Below the pieces are notes generated by a model. That model worked only from the letters and a program-made list of their open reading frames with translations. It did no database searches and was not told the DNA's origin. The translations under genes were made by a program, and so were the position numbers. Below are positions 7,622-14,430 of a stretch of DNA of 24,426 nucleotides, piece after piece (position 1 is the stretch's first letter; the number at the start of each line of letters is the position of its first letter). This DNA comes from Chryseobacterium gleum (GTDB taxonomy: Bacteria; Bacteroidota; Bacteroidia; Flavobacteriales_D; Crocinitomicaceae): contig CALPUT020000006.1 of NCBI GenBank assembly GCA_943326825.2, forward strand, positions 1 through 24,426, in the 5' to 3' direction.

Positions 7622-8236
7622 CTACCTATAAAAATTCATCTGATCTATATATTTTAATACTGGTTCAGTAAGTAAATAACGAACGTCTTTTCCTTCTTTT
7701 ATCGATTGTCTAATAAAACTTGCAGAAATTTTCATTAATGGAGCATCATTACAAATAATCATATTTTTATGACTTGAGAATGAATTAGTCGAAACATTTT
7801 CTACCTCACTTAATTCTTCTTCCTCTTGAATAGTTAAAACGCGAGGGTAAATGTAAAATGTATAGTTATTCAATAAAAACTCATGATTATGCCATTTATG
7901 TAGCGTTCTCAAATTATCTTCTCCCATAATTAAGGAAAAAGTATGAGTTGGGTATTTTTCTTTCAAATAAGCTAATGTAGTAGCCGTATAACTTGGTTTG
8001 GATAGATTGAATTCAATCTCACTTGCTTTTAATTTTGGATTATCTTCAATTGCCTCTTGAACAATAGCCAATCGATGGTAATCAGCTAACAAAGTTGACT
8101 TTTCTTTTAAAGGATTTTGAGGGGAAACAACTAACCAAACTTGATCCAAATCGGTATTTTCTGCCATGTAATTAGCAATTACCAGATGACCAACATGAAT
8201 TGGATTAAATGTTCCAAAATACAAACCTATCCTCAT
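7622..8236 (-). CDS. nadD: Nicotinate-nucleotide adenylyltransferase
   Basis: This cytosolic enzyme joins nicotinate mononucleotide and ATP to make deamido-NAD, the penultimate step of NAD synthesis. The 204 residues carry the nucleotidyltransferase signature GTFNPIHVGH (8-17) and the C-terminal ATP-binding motif ISASFIR (170-176, the family's ISST-x-IR). SPQNPLKE (38-45) and IMGEDNLRTLHKWH (103-116) are typical NadD substrate-site motifs. The start is ATG at 8234-8236, immediately giving MRIGLYFGTF. It starts 2 nt after the gmk stop and ends 7 nt before the recO start, so the three are surely co-transcribed. The sequence shows no sign of regulation specific to this gene. Confidence 0.96.
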   Translation of the reverse strand: MRIGLYFGTFNPIHVGHLVIANYMAENTDLDQVWLVVSPQNPLKEKSTLLADYHRLAIVQEAIEDNPKLKASEIEFNLSKPSYTATTLAYLKEKYPTHTFSLIMGEDNLRTLHKWHNHEFLLNNYTFYIYPRVLTIQEEEELSEVENVSTNSFSSHKNMIICNDAPLMKISASFIRQSIKEGKDVRYLLTEPVLKYIDQMNFYR

Positions 8237-8238
8237 TC

Positions 8239-8817
8239 TTATTTTGTTATAAAAGCTTTAACCAATTTTTCAGATTCATTGAAAGCGTTCTCCAAATTAT
8301 CATTTACTAAAATTTGATCGAAATCTTCAGCATGACTTAGCTCTGTAATTGCTTTTGACATTCTCTGTTGAATTTTCTCTTCAGTCTCAGTACTTCTATG
8401 ACGTAATCTTTTCTCTAATTCGTCATAACTAGGAGGTTGAACAAAGATTGCTAATGCATTAGCACCAAAAATTCTTTTCAAATTTAACCCACCTATAACA
8501 TCTACGTCAAAAATGACTGTATTTCCATTTTCCCAAATACGTTCGATTTCAGACTTTAAAGTTCCATAATAATTATTAGAATAAACTTCTTCCCATTCAA
8601 CAAAAGATAAATCGGAAATATTCTTCTTAAAACCTTCTATACCAAGAAAATAATAATCTTTACCATCCACTTCATTTGGCCTGGGATCACGACTACATGC
8701 TGAAATAGAAAATTCTAATCCAAGATTCCTTTTCAACAAATGATGAACAATAGTTGTTTTACCAGCACCTGAAGGAGCTGAAAAAATAACACATTTTCCA
8801 ATTTTCGAAAAAGTCAT
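8239..8817 (-). CDS. gmk: Guanylate kinase
   Basis: Guanylate kinase phosphorylates GMP or dGMP to GDP or dGDP. The 192-residue protein has the P-loop SAPSGAGKTT (13-22; Lys20 binds phosphate). The GMP-binding segment CSRDPRPNEVDGKDYYFL (about 41-58) follows. VIFDVDVIGGLNLK, and later FVQPPSYDELEKRLRHR, match the core and lid of the family. Length is standard, about 190-210 residues. It starts 1 nt past the yicC stop and ends 2 nt before nadD, so translational coupling is likely. YicC-Gmk adjacency is common across bacteria, which supports both names. Confidence 0.97.
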   Translation of the reverse strand: MTFSKIGKCVIFSAPSGAGKTTIVHHLLKRNLGLEFSISACSRDPRPNEVDGKDYYFLGIEGFKKNISDLSFVEWEEVYSNNYYGTLKSEIERIWENGNTVIFDVDVIGGLNLKRIFGANALAIFVQPPSYDELEKRLRHRSTETEEKIQQRMSKAITELSHAEDFDQILVNDNLENAFNESEKLVKAFITK

Positions 8818-8818
8818 T

Positions 8819-9685
8819 TTATAACGTATTTAATATTTGCTCTTTAATTTTTTCTAAATTATCTTTCATGTCAACCACCAATTTTTGCATCTCTCCATGG
8901 TTACTTTTACTTCCTAAAGTATTAATTTCCCTACCTATTTCTTGAGAAATAAATCCTAATTTCTTACCTGCTGAAGGTAATTTCATTGTCGTTAAAAAAT
9001 AATCTAAATGATTCATTAAACGCATTTTCTCTTCTGACACATCTAATTTTTCAATATAAAAAATCATCTCTTGCTCCAAACGATTATCATCATAAGTAGA
9101 ATTAGAAATTTCTTCTAAACTCTTACGCATCCGTTCTTTAATTAAAGTAACTCTTTCATTTTCATACTTAGGAACTTCCAATAATAATCTTCGAATATCT
9201 TCTATGCGTTCAGTAAATTCTTTTTCTAATGCTTCACCTTCTTGTCTTCTAAAAACATTCAATTGATCCGTTGCTTCTTTCAATAAATTAATTAACCAGC
9301 TTTTCTCTTCTTCAGAAAGTTCATCCTTTTCATTGATAAAAATATCTGGCATTCTTAAGATTAAAGCTAAATAATCTTCCGTTTTTTCACCAACAGAATC
9401 ATTAAATGCTTTTAAATCTTTGTAATATGCTTTTGCTAAATCTTGATTGATAGCATATGATTTAGTTTCACCTGTACTATCTAAAGAAACTGTTAAATCA
9501 ACCTTTCCTCTATCTAATTCTATTCCAATTACTTTTCTAAATTCTGATTCTAATTCTTTGTAAATCGGAGCAACTCTAACATTTAAATCAAGTGATTTAC
9601 TGTTTAATGATCGAACTTCAATCGAGATTTTTTTTGTGTTATACGTTCCAGTTGCCTTTCCGTATCCCGTCATTGATTTTAACAT
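8819..9685 (-). CDS. yicC: YicC/YloC family endoribonuclease
   Basis: This 288-residue protein begins MLKSMTGYGKATG, the signature start of the YicC family. An N-terminal domain (about residues 1-155) contains EVRSLNSKSLDLNVRV. The C-terminal part (about 205-288, DUF1732) contains MIFYIEKLDVSEE, FISQEIGREINTLGSKSN and a closing MKDNLEKIKEQILN. E. coli YicC has been reported to act as an RNase affecting small RNAs; whether this homolog does is inference. It is the first gene of yicC-gmk-nadD-recO. A TAnnTTTG box sits 15 nt upstream of the ATG, so the leader would be very short. Confidence 0.92.
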   Translation of the reverse strand: MLKSMTGYGKATGTYNTKKISIEVRSLNSKSLDLNVRVAPIYKELESEFRKVIGIELDRGKVDLTVSLDSTGETKSYAINQDLAKAYYKDLKAFNDSVGEKTEDYLALILRMPDIFINEKDELSEEEKSWLINLLKEATDQLNVFRRQEGEALEKEFTERIEDIRRLLLEVPKYENERVTLIKERMRKSLEEISNSTYDDNRLEQEMIFYIEKLDVSEEKMRLMNHLDYFLTTMKLPSAGKKLGFISQEIGREINTLGSKSNHGEMQKLVVDMKDNLEKIKEQILNTL

Positions 9686-9700
9686 GTTCTAATTTTTTAT

Positions 9701-9708
9701 CAAAAATA
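9701..9708 (-). promoter_or_regulatory. Candidate -7 box for the yicC-gmk-nadD-recO operon
   Basis: The minus strand reads TATTTTTG, an exact TAnnTTTG match, ending 15 nt before the yicC ATG. No clear TTG is seen at -33 spacing. The position suits a promoter with a leader of about 10 nt. Confidence 0.4.
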
Positions 9709-9797
9709 CAAAATTGAATTAAGTTCCTTCACACATATTAGCTGAAACATTAAAACACTTAGCAAATAAAACTATTGCTAGATGTCAGAAAACAAAA

Positions 9798-9823
9798 AAG
9801 CATGTAAGAATACTTACATGCTT
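9798..9823 (-). terminator. Intrinsic terminator of the mrp-nifU operon
   Basis: An 11-bp perfect stem (9798-9808 pairing with 9813-9823, arms aagcatgtaag and cttacatgctt) closes a 4-nt loop, aata. Read on the minus strand, the 3' arm runs into a T-rich tail (cttttttgtttt). It sits 18 nt beyond the NifU-domain stop and upstream of the yicC promoter, separating the two minus-strand operons. Confidence 0.85.
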
Positions 9824-9841
9824 CCTTTTATATTATAAATT

Positions 9842-10102
9842 TTAAGCCAAAGTTGGTAAATTCACTGCTTCAACTGATTTAATTTCAGGAGCAATTTTTT
9901 TAACCGCCTCCTCTAAACCAGCTTTCAATGTCATTAAGCTCATTGAGCAATCACTACAAGCCCCTAATAATCTAACTTTAACAACACCTTCGTCTGTCAA
10001 TTCAACAAATTCCATGTCGCCACCATCTGCTTCCAAAAATGGTCGCAATTCAGTGATTGCTTCATTCACTTTTTTTATTAATTCTTCTTTATTGAACGAC
10101 AT
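9842..10102 (-). CDS. NifU C-terminal-domain Fe-S scaffold/carrier protein
   Basis: This is a single-domain NifU-like protein of 86 residues, taking the ATG at 10100-10102 (MSFNKEELIKKVNEAI). The frame extends 12 codons upstream to another ATG at 10138. Those codons are Lys/Leu-rich, lie wholly inside mrp and look unlike the family, so I prefer the internal start. The signature LEADGGDMEFV is followed by GACSDCSMS with the cluster-binding C-x2-C (Cys49 and Cys52 of the short form). Such proteins hold a labile 4Fe-4S cluster on a dimer and pass it to apo-enzymes. The gene overlaps the end of mrp by 14 nt, implying coupled translation and a shared pathway. The terminator downstream ends the operon. 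Confidence 0.9.
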   Translation of the reverse strand: MSFNKEELIKKVNEAITELRPFLEADGGDMEFVELTDEGVVKVRLLGACSDCSMSLMTLKAGLEEAVKKIAPEIKSVEAVNLPTLA

Positions 10103-11189
10103 TTTCTTGAGTTTTAATTGAATTTTTAATTTTAGCAATTTTTAGCTCATCAATAAATGTTTGAGCTAATTCTTGAAAAGCAATTGAAGTTGGAGTATTT
10201 TCTTGAAAAACTGCTGGTTTACCAACATCTCCAGCTTCACGAACACTTTGTACCAAAGGAATATGACCTAAAAATGGCACATTCATTCCTTCAGCTAAAT
10301 TTTTAGCTCCATCCCTACCGAATAAATAGTATTTATTTTCAGGTAATTCAGCAGGAGTAAACCAAGCCATATTTTCAACAACTCCAACAATTGGAACATT
10401 GATTCCTTCCATTTTAAACATGTTAATACCTTTACGAGCATCAGCTAATGCTACTTCTTGAGGTGTACTAACAATTACAACGCCATCTAAAGGAACCGTT
10501 TGAACCAATGATAAATGAATATCACCTGTTCCTGGAGGTAAATCAATCAATAAAAAATCTAATTCTCCCCAATACGCATCAGTAACCATTTGCGTCAAAG
10601 CTTTTGCTGCCATTGGACCTCTCCAAACAACTGCATTGTCTTGCTCAGTAAAAAACCCGATAGATAATATTTTGATTCCGTAACTCATTACTGGATTTAT
10701 CAATGGCTTTCCATCAACATCTAGCATTGAAGGTCTTTCACCTACAACATCAAACATAGTTGGCATCGATGGTCCATAAATATCAGCATCAATAATACCA
10801 ACTTTGTAACCTGCTTTCGCTAAACCACCTGCTAAATTTGCTGTAACTGTTGACTTACCAACTCCTCCTTTACCTGAAGCAATAGCAACAATGTTTTTAA
10901 CTTCTGGTAAAATTTTTCGTTGAACTTTACGCTCTTCTGCTGAAATCCCTTTAATAGCCGAAACAATTTCTATTCCGTTTCCGAATTTCTGTTTTAAATT
11001 AAATTCAATAGCTTCTTGCATTCTTTTACGAGCATGAAGCGCTGGATTTGAAACATTGACTGTCAACTCAACTCGATTGTCCTTTACATTCAAGTGTTCA
11101 ACCAGATTCAAGGTTACAAGATCTTTTTTTAAATCAGGTTCGATAATCGTTCCTAATATTTCTAAAATATTTTCTTTATTGAATTCCAT
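10089..11189 (-). CDS. Mrp/ApbC family Fe-S cluster carrier ATPase (cysteine-free)
   Basis: This 366-residue P-loop ATPase belongs to the ParA/MinD-like Mrp/ApbC/Nbp35 family, which transfers Fe-S clusters to apo-proteins. The N-terminal DUF59/MIP18-like domain (about 1-85) contains IIEPDLKKDLVTL. The deviant Walker A is GKGGVGKS (106-113), then DADIYGPSMP (134-143) and LIDLPPGTGDIHLSL. VENMAWFTPAELPENKYYLFG occupies the segment where classic ApbC proteins have a CxxC. I find no cysteine anywhere in the protein, so it cannot bridge a cluster in the usual way. The NifU-domain gene overlapping its 3' end may supply the cysteines. The start is ATG at 11187-11189, giving MEFNKENILEIL. A promoter-like box lies 19 nt upstream. 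Confidence 0.92.
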   Translation of the reverse strand: MEFNKENILEILGTIIEPDLKKDLVTLNLVEHLNVKDNRVELTVNVSNPALHARKRMQEAIEFNLKQKFGNGIEIVSAIKGISAEERKVQRKILPEVKNIVAIASGKGGVGKSTVTANLAGGLAKAGYKVGIIDADIYGPSMPTMFDVVGERPSMLDVDGKPLINPVMSYGIKILSIGFFTEQDNAVVWRGPMAAKALTQMVTDAYWGELDFLLIDLPPGTGDIHLSLVQTVPLDGVVIVSTPQEVALADARKGINMFKMEGINVPIVGVVENMAWFTPAELPENKYYLFGRDGAKNLAEGMNVPFLGHIPLVQSVREAGDVGKPAVFQENTPTSIAFQELAQTFIDELKIAKIKNSIKTQENVVQ

Positions 11190-11208
11190 CTAATGAAAAT
11201 TTACATTG

Positions 11209-11216
11209 CAAAAATA
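11209..11216 (-). promoter_or_regulatory. Candidate -7 box for mrp-nifU
   Basis: The minus strand reads TATTTTTG, an exact TAnnTTTG match, ending 19 nt before the mrp ATG. There is no convincing TTG at -33. The spacing and the divergent intergenic location support it. Confidence 0.4.
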
Positions 11217-11325
11217 AGGAATTTTGTCGTTAAATAAAATCTTTCTAAATAAGGTTTTAATTACTCAATTTTTGTCATCTATAATATTAATCGAATTGGC
11301 ATTTCATTTGCTAAGTTGAATTTTA

Positions 11326-11333
11326 TACATTTG
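11326..11333 (+). promoter_or_regulatory. Candidate -7 box for the SPOR-domain gene
   Basis: TACATTTG matches TAnnTTTG, 43 nt before the ATG at 11377. A TTG at 11308-11310 gives a 15-nt spacer, slightly short for Bacteroidota promoters. Confidence 0.4.
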
Positions 11334-11376
11334 CAAAGAATTCAGTGTTGAGTTATTTAATTCTAAAAGAAAAAAC

Positions 11377-11772
11377 ATGAAAAATCTATCATCAATTATT
11401 GCCATTTTAATTGTGAATTTTGCTTTTTCTCAAAATGGAAAAGTCGAAATAATTAGAGATTCTCGGATTGATGAATTAGTAAAACAACAAAGTGCTATTG
11501 TGCCACCTGCAACTGTACCTCAAATTACAGGATATAGAATCCAATTATTTTTCGATGCTGACAAAAAATTGGTTGAGGATGCTCGTTCAAAATTCACTAC
11601 AATGTATCCAAAGGTTGATACTTACATAATTTACAATGCCCCAAATTATTTTTTAAAGGTTGGAAATTTTAGGACACGCTTAGAAGCTGAAAAGGTAAAA
11701 TCAACAGTTGATAGAGATTTTCAAACCAATTTCATTGTTAAAGAGTTAATTTATTTACCTAGAATTGATTAA
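11377..11772 (+). CDS. Exported SPOR-domain protein
   Basis: This 131-residue protein has an N-terminal signal peptide (MKNLSSIIAILIVNFAFSQ, probable cleavage near residue 18-19). A linker of about 30 residues is followed by one SPOR-like domain (about 52-125). Domain signs are GYRIQLFFD, the helix DARSKF, the strand VDTYIIYNAPNYFLKVGNF and the final RTRLEAEKV helix. SPOR domains bind denuded peptidoglycan glycan strands, usually at division sites, so a periplasmic, wall-associated role is likely. No catalytic domain is attached. Its TAA stop (11770-11772) and the TAA of the convergent 530-residue gene are read from the same four bases, TTAA, leaving no room for a terminator between them. Function beyond peptidoglycan binding is unknown. 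Confidence 0.8.
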   Translation: MKNLSSIIAILIVNFAFSQNGKVEIIRDSRIDELVKQQSAIVPPATVPQITGYRIQLFFDADKKLVEDARSKFTTMYPKVDTYIIYNAPNYFLKVGNFRTRLEAEKVKSTVDRDFQTNFIVKELIYLPRID

Positions 11773-13361
11773 ATTTCAATTAAACCATTACTATTATCTT
11801 CAACCTCAAAAATACCGCCTTTTGTTCCGATAGCATTAATTATTAGTGGTTTATCATTAAGCATATTCATACGATATACTTGTCTTATTCCATTTACATA
11901 ATTAAAATCTACTTGATTAAAATGGTATCTATAATACGGTGAAGGTAATTCATCTTTAGCAACTTTTGGAGAAACAAATGGGCCAAATTTAGAACCTGGA
12001 ATAAATAAAAATTCATCATACAAATTCACCTCAAAATCAATCGTTTCATTTGGAAAAATAATCCTTGAATATAGTGAACCTCCTGAATTATTATCAATAA
12101 TAAAAAGCAATATATCGAATTCAGATTCATTGGTAAAACGAATTTTTTGTTCTTTATTCGAATTAACTAGTTTTTTAACGTTTGGATAGAAAATAGCTTT
12201 TTGTTTTTGAGTAGAATAACTTTTAAATGGAACTATTTGTCCTTTATCTACCAACTCAGCATCCAAAATTAAGTCAGTATATAACTTACTCATTTTTTCA
12301 TTTTTGAACTTATGTTCACTGTATAATGAAGCTGATTCGCCAAAAAAAGAATCTTGATCTTCTCCAATATTTTCATTTTGATTCGTTTCAATCGTTTTTA
12401 AAATAGAATCTATTTCTTTTCTTTCTGCAACTGTAAATTGTTCATATGCAGAATGCTCTGAAAGTATTCTATTCTTTTTTGATTCAAATGGTTTGAAATA
12501 TAAAATCGAAATCGAAATAAATGCAAAAATAATAATTCCAATTAGTGCAAATTTTTTATTCTTTGATTGATTTGAAGATTTAGTCGATTCGAAATGATTT
12601 TTAACTTGAATTTTACCTTTTGATAATTCACTAGATAATTGTTCTATTTTAATATGATGTTCTTTATTTAATTCAATTTTAAATAATTGATTTATTATCC
12701 AATTCGCAAATCGCAAAGAACAAGCATTAGAATTAATTACATTTAAAAGTTGATCTACATATTGAATTTTAATAGCATAATTTGAACGTGACAATTGATT
12801 TAAAATCGAAATAATTTCAGAAGAACAAATAGGCTTAATCTTTTTTAAAAGCTCCTCTTCAGATGAAAGTATTTTTACCTCATCAGCAATTGAAGCAAGT
12901 AAATCTCTAAAAAAAGAAACAAATTTTATTTCAACTTTTGAACGATAATCATCATTTAACAAACATAGAAAACTTGCATTTAATTCTATTCGTTTAACAT
13001 CTAAAATAGAAGTATTCGAAACAATTTCATCTGCAATAAAAGGAGATATAAAATTTTTAAATTCCGTCGAAAAACCATGATTTAAATGTTGAAATGGATC
13101 CTTATATAATTTAGTCGGATGCTTCAACGTTAAAAATTCAAGCAATGATTTGTTCGTTTCAATCCATGAAAAAAACAATTGACTTTTGGGATGACTTAAT
13201 GCATTTTTGATTTCGTTCCAATTATTTTCAGAAAATACTTCATCATGAAATTTTATACTATTTAGATTTTTTTGATTTAATATTGCGATATAATCAATAT
13301 TTTCCTCTAACTGATTAATTTCTAAAAGTTCACGTAAGATTGATAATGGTATAAAATTCAT
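11769..13361 (-). CDS. Unrecognised single-span membrane protein in a T9SS operon
   Basis: I do not recognise this 530-residue protein. Residues 1-250 look mainly helical and soluble (for example IPLSILRELLEINQLEEN, LLKKIKPICSSEIISILN). They are followed by a Lys/Ser/Asn linker (about 250-270) and one clear membrane span at 271-289. There is no N-terminal signal, so the N-terminal half is probably cytoplasmic and the rest periplasmic. After a charged stretch (about 290-350, EFTV/KEIDSILKTIE-like helix) comes a beta-rich C-terminal domain (about 380-530). It includes FTNESEFDILLFIIDNNSGG and FPNETIDFEV and is rich in aromatic residues. It starts 13 nt after the PorP/SprF stop and is surely in the same operon. 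Context suggests a role in exporting or anchoring the CotH protein, perhaps spanning the inner membrane; this is inference. Confidence 0.75.
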   Translation of the reverse strand: MNFIPLSILRELLEINQLEENIDYIAILNQKNLNSIKFHDEVFSENNWNEIKNALSHPKSQLFFSWIETNKSLLEFLTLKHPTKLYKDPFQHLNHGFSTEFKNFISPFIADEIVSNTSILDVKRIELNASFLCLLNDDYRSKVEIKFVSFFRDLLASIADEVKILSSEEELLKKIKPICSSEIISILNQLSRSNYAIKIQYVDQLLNVINSNACSLRFANWIINQLFKIELNKEHHIKIEQLSSELSKGKIQVKNHFESTKSSNQSKNKKFALIGIIIFAFISISILYFKPFESKKNRILSEHSAYEQFTVAERKEIDSILKTIETNQNENIGEDQDSFFGESASLYSEHKFKNEKMSKLYTDLILDAELVDKGQIVPFKSYSTQKQKAIFYPNVKKLVNSNKEQKIRFTNESEFDILLFIIDNNSGGSLYSRIIFPNETIDFEVNLYDEFLFIPGSKFGPFVSPKVAKDELPSPYYRYHFNQVDFNYVNGIRQVYRMNMLNDKPLIINAIGTKGGIFEVEDNSNGLIEI

Positions 13362-13374
13362 AAATGAAAAACGA

Positions 13375-14430
13375 TTAATGTTTCACTTTAACACTCTTTT
13401 TATTGTGGTTTCGACTTTTAAAAATTGCATTATGCAAATTGGTATAAGTCAATGAAATTTCTAATGAATTGCTTCCACTCGCTCGTCTTAATTGAGAAGT
13501 TGTAAAATCATAAGAAAGCATCAATTTTAGACTTTGCATGTCGATCATAAAAGATGGGATCAAAGCATCTTTGAATCGATAATTCAATCCAAAACCGACA
13601 TGTGCTTCTCCATAAAAACCAGTTTGTTTCGTGCCTTCTTGTAATCGATATCGAAACATCGTACTAATCATAGTTTCTCTATGACTTCCTTGAATCAATT
13701 CAATAAAACCTGCATCTATCGACCATTTCGAGTCTAAAATATCTTTTATTATGGAACCATGAAAAACATACTTTCGCTTTATACGATCACTTGTTCCCTG
13801 AACATATCTTAATTTAGGTTGATTTAAATGATAACCTGAAAATCCTAGTTGAATTTTGGATTCATTATTTCGAGAAAATGAAGATTTACCGCCATCATAA
13901 ACATAATAAATTCCAGAGCCAACTTCAGCATAAGCAAAACTGTTTAATGTATTCACCTCTCCAGAGGATATAGATGGATCAAAAGCAGTTCCATTCCATT
14001 GATTTTCAAAAGTCAGATTAGAAATATCACCTCTTTTACTTCCAAAACCACCTTGAATTCCAACTGAAATTTGATGACCTGCAGCCATAGGCATTATTCC
14101 ATTTAATGTGAGTGATCCATTTCGCGTTCCAAATTTACTGTCACCTCCCATATCATTAAAAAATTGAATCCCAAAACCCAAATGACTAGAGGGTTTTCTC
14201 AAATTTTTAAATAAATTTCCATCTATGGAAAAGTTCGTTGTCGTAAATTTTGAATTTGAACCCATCCATTGATTTCGCTGGTTCAAACTGGCTCTTTCCC
14301 ACCCATCAAAAGCACCTGCACATCCTGGATTGATTAGCAAAGGTAACTGTGTGGTCTGAGAGAAATGAAAATCTTGAGTCATCCCCTGAAAAACCATCAA
14401 AATAAAAAATATGTGGAATGTAAATTTCAT
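13375..14430 (-). CDS. PorP/SprF family type IX secretion membrane protein
   Basis: This 351-residue outer-membrane beta-barrel protein belongs to the PorP/SprF family. A signal peptide (about residues 1-18, ending GMTQ) is followed by DFHFSQTTQLPLLINPGCAGAF, the family's characteristic opening with the NP-x-x-(A/G) element. Then come NQW and alternating strands such as SHLGFGIQFFNDMGGD and GHQISVGIQGGFGSKRGD, with a strand-type C-terminus. SprF of Flavobacterium johnsoniae is needed to export the adhesin SprB. SprF-like genes usually lie beside genes whose products carry the type B gliding-motility C-terminal domain. Here the gene starts at the base next to the stop codon of just such a gene. 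I infer that it is the dedicated surface partner of the CotH-domain protein. Confidence 0.9.
   Translation of the reverse strand: MKFTFHIFFILMVFQGMTQDFHFSQTTQLPLLINPGCAGAFDGWERASLNQRNQWMGSNSKFTTTNFSIDGNLFKNLRKPSSHLGFGIQFFNDMGGDSKFGTRNGSLTLNGIMPMAAGHQISVGIQGGFGSKRGDISNLTFENQWNGTAFDPSISSGEVNTLNSFAYAEVGSGIYYVYDGGKSSFSRNNESKIQLGFSGYHLNQPKLRYVQGTSDRIKRKYVFHGSIIKDILDSKWSIDAGFIELIQGSHRETMISTMFRYRLQEGTKQTGFYGEAHVGFGLNYRFKDALIPSFMIDMQSLKLMLSYDFTTSQLRRASGSNSLEISLTYTNLHNAIFKSRNHNKKSVKVKH

Noticed and set aside
10103..10138. Upstream ATG that would lengthen the NifU-domain protein by 12 residues
   Set aside because: The extra residues are a Lys/Leu-rich stretch lying entirely inside mrp; the internal ATG gives the normal family N-terminus.
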